Below are positions 51,911 to 60,882 of a stretch of 64,000 nt of DNA, piece by piece. Each line of letters opens with the position of its first letter. Position 1 is the stretch's first letter. Source of the stretch: Haladaptatus cibarius D43 (GTDB lineage: Archaea; Halobacteriota; Halobacteria; Halobacteriales; Haladaptataceae); NCBI RefSeq assembly GCF_000710615.1, contig NZ_JDTH01000002.1:1666082-1730081 (forward strand). The letters are read 5' to 3'. Below the pieces are notes generated by a model. That model was not told where the DNA came from. It saw only the letters and a program-made list of their open reading frames with translations, and did not search any database. The position numbers and the translations under genes are program-made.

Positions 51911-53101
51911 ATGGGTGGGCCAATGAAGCAGGAACGACAGGGCATTTCTTCGGCGGTGTTGCACGACCGGTTTCCCGGGATGGGAGGCGGAGAACGGTTC
52001 GCAATCGAGACAGCGCGAGTGCTCGATGCGCCGATTTACACGACGTACGTCGCGGAGGGCGTCAGCCTTCCGGAGGACGTGACTGTCATCCCGATTCAGC
52101 AGGAAAAGTACACTCGCGGCGTCTCCGGCCGATTTCTCGAATGGAAAAACGAGGGGATGAATCCGTTGGAAACGCTGTCGGTCGCACTCGATTTGACCGA
52201 CGCACACGACGAACTGACGAATTACGACGTGCTGGTTGAGAGCGCCCCGCTTTCGAAATCATACGTTCCGCCCGTCGAACAGACGGTGCTTCATTATCCG
52301 CACAGTCCGCCGCGGTGGCTCTACGACCTCTACCGCGAGCGGCTATCCGGGTTCGACTACCCCGGCATCCGCTTCGCGCTGAAGGGCTACGCGAAATGGT
52401 GGCGAACGCTCGACAAGGAGGCGAACGACTACGTTGACCAGTTCGTCGCCAACAGTGAACTGGTGCGTGACCGAATCCAGCGATACTATGACAGAGATTC
52501 CGCGGTTCTCTATCCCCCGGTTATCGGCGACTGGTACGATGACGGCGATGACGGCTACTTCGTGACGTGGTCGCGACTTTCGCCCGAAAAACGCATCGGC
52601 CTCGTGGTCGATGCGTTCGCCGGACTCGACGAACGCCTCGTCGTCGTCGGAGATGGCCAAGAACGCAAAGCACTCGAACGGAGGGCACGCGGCTGTGATA
52701 ACATCGAACTGCTCGGCTACGTGGACAACATAGAGGACGTGGTCGCTCGTGCAACCGCAGTCGTCTACGCACCCAAGGACGAGGATTTCGGCCTCGTGGG
52801 GGCGGAAGCGCTGTCGGCCGGAAAACCGCTCATCGGGGTGAATGAAGGCTACACCCGCCAACAGGTCGTGGACGGAGTGACCGGACACCGGTTTGAACCG
52901 ACCGTGGCGTCACTGCGGGCCGCAATCGAACGGTTCGACTCGAACGAGTTTGACGGCGACGAAATTCGACGGTTTGCGGAACGCTACGACCGAACGACGT
53001 TCGCGGACGACCTTCTCGAACTCGTCAGCAGAACGCACGCGGAAGCCGCCTCGAAGCGCTCCGCAGTCAACAATGATACGAAAACCGTACACATCCACTG
53101 A
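51911..53101 (+). CDS. Glycosyltransferase family 4
   Basis: 396 residues. N-terminal acceptor domain with LHDRFPGMGGGERFAIETAR, then the GT-B C-terminal domain: FVTWSRLSPEKRIGLVVDAF, VVVGDGQERKALE, NIELLGYVDNIEDVVARA, and the catalytic E-x7-E (KDEDFGLVGAEALSAGKP). Retaining sugar transfer to a glycan. First gene of a surface-polysaccharide cluster. TTTATA at 51875-51880 gives a near-leaderless ATG at 51911; ATG 51923 is an alternative. Confidence 0.88.
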   Translation: MGGPMKQERQGISSAVLHDRFPGMGGGERFAIETARVLDAPIYTTYVAEGVSLPEDVTVIPIQQEKYTRGVSGRFLEWKNEGMNPLETLSVALDLTDAHDELTNYDVLVESAPLSKSYVPPVEQTVLHYPHSPPRWLYDLYRERLSGFDYPGIRFALKGYAKWWRTLDKEANDYVDQFVANSELVRDRIQRYYDRDSAVLYPPVIGDWYDDGDDGYFVTWSRLSPEKRIGLVVDAFAGLDERLVVVGDGQERKALERRARGCDNIELLGYVDNIEDVVARATAVVYAPKDEDFGLVGAEALSAGKPLIGVNEGYTRQQVVDGVTGHRFEPTVASLRAAIERFDSNEFDGDEIRRFAERYDRTTFADDLLELVSRTHAEAASKRSAVNNDTKTVHIH

Positions 53102-53750
53102 GCCTCGCGTTTCGGTCGTGATTCCGACGCTTCCGGAAAACGACCACGAAGGTGTGGTCGCCGCCCTCCGCAATCAGACGACGACGGCGTTCGAGGTGTT
53201 GGTGGTGGACGATGGAGAGATGGACATCTGCGAGGCGAGAAACGCCGGAATCGAAGCCGCGAAGGCGGACACGATAGCTCTCACCGACGACGACTGCCGA
53301 CCACCACACGACTGGGTGGCACAAGCGGCGGAAGCACTCGCGGAGGACGAGGAGACGGTTTGTGTCGAGGGAGCCGTACAGGGCGGGAGAACGTATCACG
53401 GCGAAGGGTTGTACGTCGGCTGTAACCTCGTATTCGACCGCGAAACGGCGCGTTCCGTCGGAGGGTTCGACAGCGAGTACGCTGGGTGGCGCGACGACAC
53501 CGAGTTCGGATGGCGAATGGAATCCCACGGAACCTGCCGGTACGACCCGAATCTGGTGATGTACCATCCCGACAGGACGCGGGCGAGAATCGACGACGAA
53601 AAAGAAGCGCGCCTTCGACACGAATATCCCAATCGCTATCGGGAGCGAATCGTCCCGCAGACGACCGTCGGACGAGTCAACGACTGGCTCTGGCGACGTG
53701 GGTTTTGGAACGCGGTCGATAGGGTTCGATATGCCGGAGGAAGGCGATGA
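53073..53750 (+). CDS. Glycosyltransferase family 2
   Basis: 225 residues from ATG 53073 (MIRKPYTSTEPRVSVVIPT); the start lies inside the GT4 gene (29-base overlap). GT-A marks are VVIPTLPEND, LTDDDCRPPHDWVAQA (DxD-type) and GWRDDTEFGWRMES for the catalytic base. Second gene in the cluster. Confidence 0.85.
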   Translation: MIRKPYTSTEPRVSVVIPTLPENDHEGVVAALRNQTTTAFEVLVVDDGEMDICEARNAGIEAAKADTIALTDDDCRPPHDWVAQAAEALAEDEETVCVEGAVQGGRTYHGEGLYVGCNLVFDRETARSVGGFDSEYAGWRDDTEFGWRMESHGTCRYDPNLVMYHPDRTRARIDDEKEARLRHEYPNRYRERIVPQTTVGRVNDWLWRRGFWNAVDRVRYAGGRR

Positions 53751-54652
53751 CGCTCGACGACTGGGTTGCGGAAAGCAAGGGCCGAGTTCGTGAAGATGGG
53801 TGGAACGGCGTGGACAAGTCGGCTTACGAACTGTACAAGGGCGTCCTTCGAAGAGTCGGCGAGCGCCGGAACTACGGCGAGTCGATATACGACCAACCGT
53901 GGGACGCGCTCGTCGTCCTCGATGGCTGTCGGGTCGATTGCATGCGACAAGTTGCGAACGAATTTTCGTTCATCGACCGAATCAGCCGATTCCAGTCGGC
54001 GGGGACGCGCTCCGACGAATGGATGCGAGCAAACTTTTCGAGCCGAGACTGTACCGACACGGTTCACGTCACGGCGAATCCGAACTCCGACGAGCATCTC
54101 GATGCGGAAAACTTCGCCCTATTGGACGAGGTGTGGCGCAACACATGGGACGACGAACTCGGAACGGTTCCCGCTCGCGCCGTTACCGACCGCGCGATTT
54201 CGGCGGGGCGCGAACACGACGCGGAAAAACTCGTCGTTCACTACATGCAACCGCATTTTCCCTCGGTTCCCGACCCGATTCCGGGCGACGCGATGAGTCG
54301 GGACGAGTTCGGCAGTCGGGTCGGCGTCTGGGAGCGCCTGCGGAGAGGTGACCTTACGCGAAATCAGGTCTGGGACTCCTACCGGGAAAACCTCAGATAC
54401 GTCCTCTCCGACGTGAAAGTCCTACTCGACAACCTCGATGCACGCCGCGTCGTGCTGACCGCAGACCACGGCAACGGGTTCGGCGAATGGTATATTTACG
54501 GGCATCCGGACAAGGTGCCGATTCGAGTCCTCCGGGAGGTTCCGTGGGTCGTCACCACCGCAAACGATTCCGGGTCGCACGACCCGGAATCGTGGATGGA
54601 GAAAACGGAAACGTCGGTTGCCGACCGACTGTCGGCGTTGGGGTACCGATGA
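53747..54652 (+). CDS. Alkaline-phosphatase-fold protein 1 (sulfatase-like)
   Basis: 301 residues. Metal-site patterns are WDALVVLDGCRVDCM (first aspartate) and TADHGNGFGEWYIYGHP (Asp-His pair), with HYMQPHFPSVP between. The Cys/Ser-x-Pro-x-Arg sulfatase signature is absent, so it may be a phosphotransferase, phosphatase or phosphodiesterase of the glycan pathway. It shares motifs with the protein at 59741. Overlaps its neighbours by 4 bases on both sides. Confidence 0.75.
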   Translation: MTLDDWVAESKGRVREDGWNGVDKSAYELYKGVLRRVGERRNYGESIYDQPWDALVVLDGCRVDCMRQVANEFSFIDRISRFQSAGTRSDEWMRANFSSRDCTDTVHVTANPNSDEHLDAENFALLDEVWRNTWDDELGTVPARAVTDRAISAGREHDAEKLVVHYMQPHFPSVPDPIPGDAMSRDEFGSRVGVWERLRRGDLTRNQVWDSYRENLRYVLSDVKVLLDNLDARRVVLTADHGNGFGEWYIYGHPDKVPIRVLREVPWVVTTANDSGSHDPESWMEKTETSVADRLSALGYR

Positions 54653-55992
54653 ACGTCGCGCTCGTCGTCCTCGACACGCTCCGGAAGGACGCCTTCGACG
54701 CGCATTTCGACTGGCTTCCGGGACAGCGATTCGAGAACGCCTATTCAACCTCACACTGGACGATTCCGGCCCATGCCTCCCTGTTCGCCGGAACGTACGC
54801 CAGCGAACTGGGGGTGTACGCTGGGGCGCAACTGCTGGATTGTAAAGAGCCAGTTCTCGCGGAATCCTTCCGCGATTCGGGGTACACCACGCGGGCGTTC
54901 AGCGCGAACGTCAACGTCTCCCGACCGTTCGATTTTCACCGGGGATTCGAAACGTTCGAAGGGAGTTGGCGACTCGAAGCCCTCTCGGAGAACGTCTTCG
55001 ATTGGGACGGGTTCATCGCCGAAACGAGGGAACAGGGGCCGGAACGCTATCTCTACGCCCTACAGGAGGTGCTGACCGGGGATTGTGATACGGTTCCCTC
55101 GCTCAAGCGCGGTGCACTGCTGAAACTCCGTGATTTGGGGTGGGGCAAAGCGACCCACGACGACGGCGCAACAGAGGCGCTTCAGTTCGTCCGCAAAACC
55201 GATTTCGGCGACGACGAATTTCTGTTCGTCAACCTGATGGAAGCCCACACGCCCTACGCCCCGCCGGAGGAGTATCGAACCGTGGAACCTCCGGAATTGA
55301 ACGGATTACGGGCGACACTCGAAGGGCCGGAAGCGAATCCGGAAACGATTCGGCAGGCGTACGACGACAGCGTTCGGTACCTCTCTGCCATGTATCGCGC
55401 CATCTTCGCGGAACTGCGCGAGGAGTTCGACTACATCATCACGCTCTCCGACCACGGCGAGGTGTTGGGCGAGTACGACGCGTGGGAACATCTCTGTGGG
55501 CTGTATCCCGAAGTGACGAAGGTTCCACTCTGTATCTGGGAGCGGGAGCGAGATGAGCGGAGCGAATCTCGAAATAACGCTGTACGGAAAGAGACGGTTA
55601 GCCTGCTCGACGTTCATCGGACGGTGCTCGACATGGTGGGTATAGACGGCGAATCACGAGGGCGCAGTTTGCTCGAAGGGACACAAACCGCCGAGAACGA
55701 CGGAGAAACCGAGTTTCTGGCGGAGTATCACGGCCTGACGAACCGCCACCGAATCGCGCTCGGGCGGGACGGATTCGACACTGAACCACTCGATGGAGAG
55801 ATGCATGCGCTGATTGCTCCCGATTACTACGGGTGGGAAGCGCTGGACGGATTTCACGAACTCGGCGAAATAGACAAGCCACGGGAGCGAATCGAATCCC
55901 TCGTGGACGAACTCGACAAACGGGTCATCGAAAACGACGTGGCCGTCTCGGAGTCGGTTGAAGCTCAACTGCGCGATTTAGGCTACGCATGA
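54649..55992 (+). CDS. Sulfatase-like alkaline-phosphatase-superfamily protein 2
   Basis: 447 residues from ATG 54649 (MNVALVVLDTLRKDAF). The TSHWTIPAHASLFAGTYASE motif resembles the sulfatase active-site segment with Thr/Ser where formylglycine would form; then NLMEAHTPYAPPEEY and LSDHGEVLGEYDAWEH complete the metal site. It could be a sulfatase or a phosphoethanolamine/glycerophosphate transferase. Coupled to both neighbours through ATGA overlaps. Confidence 0.8.
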   Translation: MNVALVVLDTLRKDAFDAHFDWLPGQRFENAYSTSHWTIPAHASLFAGTYASELGVYAGAQLLDCKEPVLAESFRDSGYTTRAFSANVNVSRPFDFHRGFETFEGSWRLEALSENVFDWDGFIAETREQGPERYLYALQEVLTGDCDTVPSLKRGALLKLRDLGWGKATHDDGATEALQFVRKTDFGDDEFLFVNLMEAHTPYAPPEEYRTVEPPELNGLRATLEGPEANPETIRQAYDDSVRYLSAMYRAIFAELREEFDYIITLSDHGEVLGEYDAWEHLCGLYPEVTKVPLCIWERERDERSESRNNAVRKETVSLLDVHRTVLDMVGIDGESRGRSLLEGTQTAENDGETEFLAEYHGLTNRHRIALGRDGFDTEPLDGEMHALIAPDYYGWEALDGFHELGEIDKPRERIESLVDELDKRVIENDVAVSESVEAQLRDLGYA

Positions 55993-57491
55993 GCGAGGCC
56001 GACGGAATCAGCCTTAGCAGGGAGACGTTCGGCGGAACCGCCGCCCAGTTCACGATGGCGGCCGTCGGTTTCGCCGGAACCGTCATCTTCGCTCGATGGC
56101 TCGGCCCCGCGACGTTCGGCGGCGTCTACCTGCTGTTCGCGGTAGCGAAAATCGCCGACAGACCGATGAACGGGTGGTCGCTCGCCGCGAAAAAGCGACT
56201 CTCCGAATCCGATTCGCTTCGACCACCTGCGTTCGGGGCGCAACTGTTGTTCAACGCGTTCTGGGTTGCACTCGCCGTTCTTGCCGTTCTGGTGGCCGGT
56301 GACGCTCTGCGAGCGTACACCGGCCTCGCACTCGCGCCCGTTTTGCTCGTCCTCTTGCTGGCGACCGAATCGATGTACGAAACTATCGAGAGCCTCGTCC
56401 AAGGACGGGGACGAATCAGCGCCGCGACGTGGAACGACACTCTCCGGTCGGTGCTGACACTGCCGCTTCAACTCTGGTTCGTCGCGCTTCCCGGAATCGC
56501 CGGGGCGGGGATGGTGTACGGCCTCGCCGTCGCATCGGCACTCACGCTTCCGGTAATCGCGCTGTTCGTCTCGGCACGACCCGCGATTCCTTCCCGGACA
56601 TTCCTCCGAAGTCTCGGTGACTACGCACGATACAGCGTTCCGACGAGCGTGCTCGGGACGACCTACGACCGCCTCGACGTGCTCCTGCTCGGATTTCTGC
56701 TCGGTTCGGCCTCGGCGGGGTTCTACGAAGTGGCGTGGAAACTCACGCTTCCGGCGGTGTTCGTCGCCGACGTTGCAGGACGCGGACTGATGGCGACCGT
56801 GAGCGCCCGTCACGCTCGCAGCGGGGATGGTGAAGGGAATGAGAACGAGAATGGAAACGAGAGCGGAAACAGAAACGAACGCGGTATCGGACGCGACGTG
56901 TCGAACACAATCGCCTACGCCGGAATCCTCGCGGTTCCGATTTTCTTCGGGTCGCTCGCGCTCGCCGAATCGCTCGTCGTGACCGTTTACGGCCCCGACT
57001 TCCGAAACGCTGCACCCTTGCTAATCGGACTCGCCGGATACCGCGTCGTCCGGAGCCAAAGCGGCCCGCTCGTGCAAGCCATCAACGGACTCGATAGGCC
57101 GGACGTGGCAATGCGACTGTCGGCGGTTGCGGTCGCGGTAAACCTCGTACTGGGCGTTCTGCTGACGCTCCGACTCGGCCCGATCGGCGTTGTGATTGCG
57201 ACGATTGTCGCGGAAACGCTCGTGTATCTCGGTGGTTTCCACTTTCTCCGACAGACGGTTTCGGGACTCGTTCCGATTTCGCGCCCGATGGTCGAACAGG
57301 TCGGTGCGGGCCTCGCCATGTTCGCCGTCGTCTCGACGGCACGCGCTTCGATTTCCGTCCAGTCGTGGGTAGACCTCGGGGTGCTGGTTTCGGTCGGCGG
57401 TGTCGTCTACGTCGGCCTCCTTCTGGCCGTCAGTCCGGGTGTCCGGCACACCCTCGAAGAAGCGGTTCGCGGGTCGTTCCCGTCACTCTAA
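55989..57491 (+). CDS. Oligosaccharide flippase (Wzx/MATE-like)
   Basis: 500 residues with about 14 TM helices. Fits the polysaccharide-biosynthesis flippase family: QFTMAAVGFAGTVIFARWLGPATFGGVY in TM1-2, YDRLDVLLLGFLLGSASAGFYEVAWKL mid-protein. It moves lipid-linked glycan across the membrane. A Glu/Asn/Gly insert (GEGNENENGNESGNRNERG, residues 278-296) sits in a cytoplasmic loop and is unusual. Last gene of the plus-strand cluster. Confidence 0.85.
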   Translation: MSEADGISLSRETFGGTAAQFTMAAVGFAGTVIFARWLGPATFGGVYLLFAVAKIADRPMNGWSLAAKKRLSESDSLRPPAFGAQLLFNAFWVALAVLAVLVAGDALRAYTGLALAPVLLVLLLATESMYETIESLVQGRGRISAATWNDTLRSVLTLPLQLWFVALPGIAGAGMVYGLAVASALTLPVIALFVSARPAIPSRTFLRSLGDYARYSVPTSVLGTTYDRLDVLLLGFLLGSASAGFYEVAWKLTLPAVFVADVAGRGLMATVSARHARSGDGEGNENENGNESGNRNERGIGRDVSNTIAYAGILAVPIFFGSLALAESLVVTVYGPDFRNAAPLLIGLAGYRVVRSQSGPLVQAINGLDRPDVAMRLSAVAVAVNLVLGVLLTLRLGPIGVVIATIVAETLVYLGGFHFLRQTVSGLVPISRPMVEQVGAGLAMFAVVSTARASISVQSWVDLGVLVSVGGVVYVGLLLAVSPGVRHTLEEAVRGSFPSL

Positions 57492-58637
57492 GTCCTCGAC
57501 TCGCTCTTTGAGACGCTCGACGCTTCGTCCCTCGGCGATGAGCGTCTCCACCGCACCCGATTCGCCGCGGACGGGGCGAATCGAAACGTCGAGGACGAGG
57601 GAATCCGACTCAGCAGTTCGGTTTTCGGCGCGGAAGTGGACGAACTTCCCATCTCTCGCGTCGGCGATTCGGTCACGGAGTTCGTCTTGGACGGCGGTCG
57701 AAACGTTCCACCACGGCGTCTCCCAGAACGGTTTCCCTTCGACCTGTTCCACGTCGCCGTCGATAGCGTCGAGGGCGGTTTGGTTCACCTGCATGACCGT
57801 CCCGTCGGTTTCGAGGAGTCCGATGAAGGAAAACGGGTCGTTAAAAATGGCTTCGAACCGGCGTTCGCTTCGCCTGAGTTCTTCTTCCCGGCACTGTCGC
57901 TCGGTTATGTCCCGGCCCACGCCACAGATACCAACCGTGCCGTCGCTGTCGGTGAACGTCGCGCCGCGAAATTCGTAGGGGATGGTGTCTCCGTCGCTGG
58001 TTCGCAGACACGTTTCGAACACGCCGGTTTCAGCCGCGAAAATCGAATCCAGATCGGCAGCAACGTCGTCGGCCACCAAATCGGTCAGTCGCATTTCCGC
58101 GATGTCGTCGTCGGAATAGCCGGTTTCGTCGCCGATCGTGTCGTTCCAGCGGAGAAATTCGTAGTCTGAATCGACCGCGTAGAAGATGTCGGAAAGCGAG
58201 TTGAGCGCACTTTCGGTGAACGCCTGTTCTTCCCTGAGTGCGCGCTCCGCGCGATACTTTTCTACCGCATTCTCGACGACGTTTGCGAGGACGGTGTACT
58301 GGTCGGTGCCCGTTTCCTTCTGGAGATAGCCGGTGACGCCCGCGGAAATCGCCTCGCTGGCGATTTCCTCGCTTCCCTTGCCCGTAAAGAGGACGAACGG
58401 CAGTTCAGAGTGCGAATCACGGATTGCAGAGAGCAGTTCCAGTCCGTTCATCTCAGGCATGTCGTAATCACTGATGACGCAGTCGAATCGCTCCGTTTCG
58501 AGGCGTGAGAGTGCATCGACAGGGTTCGTCTCCGTCCGCGTCTCGATTGCGTCATGCTCGCGTTGAAGAAAAAGCGACGTCATGTTCGCAAGGTCTGGTT
58601 CATCGTCAACCAGAAGGACGCAGATGGACACCGTCAT
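57483..58637 (-). CDS. Response regulator with two PAS domains
   Basis: 384 residues from ATG 58637 (MTVSICVLLVDDEPDLAN). REC domain residues 1-120 with phospho-acceptor region CVISDYDMPEMNG and FTGKGSEEIA, then PAS1 (about 130-250; SDIFYAVDSDYEFLRWNDTIG) and PAS2 (about 270-380; FSFIGLLETDGTVMQVN). No kinase or output domain, so it may relay to a partner. A TACGT-AAATTTG-ACGTA dyad at 58659-58675 lies in its promoter. Convergent with the flippase (9-base overlap). Confidence 0.85.
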   Translation of the reverse strand: MTVSICVLLVDDEPDLANMTSLFLQREHDAIETRTETNPVDALSRLETERFDCVISDYDMPEMNGLELLSAIRDSHSELPFVLFTGKGSEEIASEAISAGVTGYLQKETGTDQYTVLANVVENAVEKYRAERALREEQAFTESALNSLSDIFYAVDSDYEFLRWNDTIGDETGYSDDDIAEMRLTDLVADDVAADLDSIFAAETGVFETCLRTSDGDTIPYEFRGATFTDSDGTVGICGVGRDITERQCREEELRRSERRFEAIFNDPFSFIGLLETDGTVMQVNQTALDAIDGDVEQVEGKPFWETPWWNVSTAVQDELRDRIADARDGKFVHFRAENRTAESDSLVLDVSIRPVRGESGAVETLIAEGRSVERLKERVEDLE

Positions 58638-58770
58638 ACCCACGAATACTCGCCGGGGTACGTAAATTTGACGTAATGATTATTATGAATTATGATATTT
58701 GGGCAGGACGAGACGGATGCACACGACAAGCCAGAAGGTATAACGGTGGTAGGCAACGAACAGGACTGTG

Positions 58771-59139
58771 ATGTCGCTCCTCGAAGTCAACATCGAAAAA
58801 CCCGCACTCGTCGAAGAACGAGTGTACCCCGACGAGGACACCGCACCGGCAAGTGCGCGCACGAAGTCCGAATCGTCGGGTCGGTCGGTCGGCTCGCTAG
58901 TAAAACCGCTCCTCGGTCTTCTCGTAGTCGCCGGTATCGCACTTGTCGCTCGCAAACTCCGTGCAGCGTCCGCCGAGGACGATGCAACGACGTTCGAAGC
59001 GGACGATTTCGACGCGGACGATTTCGATGCGGAAACCGGCCGCGGTAAAAGCGCCGCAGGCGTTGCTGGCGTGCTGGTCAGTCTCCTCGGCGTCGTCGCC
59101 CTCGCGCGAAAAGTCCGCGGCGGGTCGGCGGACGAGTAG
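58771..59139 (+). CDS. Haloarchaeal membrane protein with two TM helices
   Basis: 122 residues from ATG 58771 (MSLLEVNIEKPALVEERV). Two TM helices: LVKPLLGLLVVAGIALVARKL and VAGVLVSLLGVVALARKVRG, linked by an acidic DADDFDADDFDAE segment. Conserved hypothetical type; function unknown. TATAACGG near 58738 fits a leaderless start. Confidence 0.65.
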   Translation: MSLLEVNIEKPALVEERVYPDEDTAPASARTKSESSGRSVGSLVKPLLGLLVVAGIALVARKLRAASAEDDATTFEADDFDADDFDAETGRGKSAAGVAGVLVSLLGVVALARKVRGGSADE

Positions 59140-59225
59140 AACAGCCATTTTTCTGATATAGAGTCAGCAAATCACACCTCACCAAGAGTTAAATAGGTCT
59201 AGTGGGTTGTATCCTAAATATCAGA

Positions 59226-59690
59226 ATGACTATCAAACCCTCCGACTACGACCTGCGGGAACTTCGCAGGATGGCGGACGAGGACGAGCCGCCGCTCGAC
59301 CTCTCCGCGGACGACGGACAGACTGCGGAAGACATCTTTCGGCTAAGCCAGCGTGAAGAGCTGATGAAACTGCAAACGCAGTTTCTCGCGTCCGGTTCGC
59401 TTCCCGAAAAGCCCTACCTGACCTTGCTCCCGACCAGATACGGTGCCGAGGTCATCGTCTTCGAATGGCTCGATTTCCTCATCGAGAAGGCCGGATTCGA
59501 GAACAGTTCCAACGCGCTTTCGTACTACGAGGAAATCGGCTGGTTGAGCGAACCGGCCTGTGAAGCCTTGCAGTCGTACATGTACGGCTTTTCGGAGGTA
59601 GACCGATTCGGTTCCGACGGCCCTGCCGACCTCGACACGAACGACCACGTGTTGAGTTTGGTGTACATCGCGCGACTCGCCACGCTGTAG
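59226..59690 (+). CDS. ArlD/E (FlaD/E)-like accessory protein, orphan
   Basis: 154 residues from ATG 59226. The C-terminal domain PYLTLLPTRYGAEVIVFEWLDFLIEKAGFENSSNALSYYEEIGW is the conserved core of archaellum FlaD/FlaE proteins (positions 67-110); the N-terminus is a short DExD-rich linker. No archaellin, ArlH, ArlI or ArlJ gene is in this window. It may tune motility or a sensory response in trans. A GTTAAATA box at 59187-59194 lies upstream. Confidence 0.78.
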   Translation: MTIKPSDYDLRELRRMADEDEPPLDLSADDGQTAEDIFRLSQREELMKLQTQFLASGSLPEKPYLTLLPTRYGAEVIVFEWLDFLIEKAGFENSSNALSYYEEIGWLSEPACEALQSYMYGFSEVDRFGSDGPADLDTNDHVLSLVYIARLATL

Positions 59691-59740
59691 TTCGTTACTG
59701 ACTCTACGTTCGGTCGTCCGAAGTTCGCTTCGCCGCGCGA

Positions 59741-60700
59741 TTACTCCGCGTAACCGAGGTTCCGCAATCTGTCCTCGATTACGTCGTCGTCTATTTCTTC
59801 GCTGGCTTTCGGGGGTTCCGCCGTTATTTCGCGGCGTTCCTTCGAATCTATTTCCGCCCACGGAACTTCGATGAGTTCGCGCTTGTGTAATCCGCCGGGA
59901 TGGCCGAACGTTCGAATCGGAATCGGATACGTTCGTTCACCGATGAGGTTGCCGTGGTCTGCCGTGATAACCGATTTTCCGGAGAGTTCGTCCACCAGTT
60001 GCTCAACGTGTGGAAGCGTCACGTTGAGATTTTCGACGTAGGCTTCGATTATCTCCGATTCGTTGTCCGTCTCGCCGTAGAGCAGGGCGTTCCACGGATG
60101 CGGTTCGCCGCTGTGTTCGTCCGCATCCAACTGCATTTCGATGCCAGCGTGGCCGAGTTTTCGCCCTTTTTCGCCGATGAAGGGGAAATGCGGTTGCATG
60201 AAATGCGTGATGATGCGTTTGTCGGGGTACTGCTCGAACGCTGCAAGCGTCTGTTCGACCATCGTTTCGGGCATGACGGTTCGGAAGGTGTCGTCCCAAT
60301 GGTCGTCCAGCAGGTTGACAACGGCGTGGAAGGTTCCCTCAGGGAGTTTGTAGGCGTGGGGGTTCGACGTGACGTAGACCGTATCGTGAAATTCCGTTCC
60401 CACGAAACTTTCCTGCATGAATTCCCAACTCTCGCTCCCCGGCGAGAGTTTGCTCGTCACTCGGTCGCCGATGTTCGCCCTCGCCGCGAACATATCGTAC
60501 CGGCAGGCGTCCAAGATGACGAGATTGTCCCAATCTTCCGCCATCACGTTCACTCGCTCGTCGTCGTTCAACAACCGCGAGACGTAGGCGTTCGCGTTCA
60601 GGGCATCCTTGCGAAGTCGTCGTAGTTCTCCTTGAAGGAGCGACGGATTTTCCAGAACCCGGCGGGCGTTCTGGAGAGAGTACCGCCTCCATATAGACAT
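59741..60700 (-). CDS. Alkaline-phosphatase-fold protein 3 (sulfatase-like)
   Basis: 319 residues. Paralog of the protein at 53747: WDNLVILDACRYDMFAA, THFMQPHFPFIGEKG, ITADHGNLIGERTYP. Also lacks a canonical formylglycine motif. N-terminal region has a run of charged helices (residues 1-50). It is monocistronic on the minus strand, so it may act on the same glycan as the cluster. The 182 bases up to leuS show nothing recognisable. Confidence 0.75.
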   Translation of the reverse strand: MSIWRRYSLQNARRVLENPSLLQGELRRLRKDALNANAYVSRLLNDDERVNVMAEDWDNLVILDACRYDMFAARANIGDRVTSKLSPGSESWEFMQESFVGTEFHDTVYVTSNPHAYKLPEGTFHAVVNLLDDHWDDTFRTVMPETMVEQTLAAFEQYPDKRIITHFMQPHFPFIGEKGRKLGHAGIEMQLDADEHSGEPHPWNALLYGETDNESEIIEAYVENLNVTLPHVEQLVDELSGKSVITADHGNLIGERTYPIPIRTFGHPGGLHKRELIEVPWAEIDSKERREITAEPPKASEEIDDDVIEDRLRNLGYAE

Positions 60701-60882
60701 GGTACTTCCTTTGGATTCTATTCCCTTATTTATGTTAGTCCTAAAGTCTCAGACTGTGAAAATCAGCCATCTTACGCCAGTTCGATTTCATAATAGAACT
60801 GTCCGTTTACGACCGTTTTGCACGTATTAAGCAGTTCAACGCGGGCGGTTTCGGGCGTCAGCGAGAAAATAGAATGTGCGGA

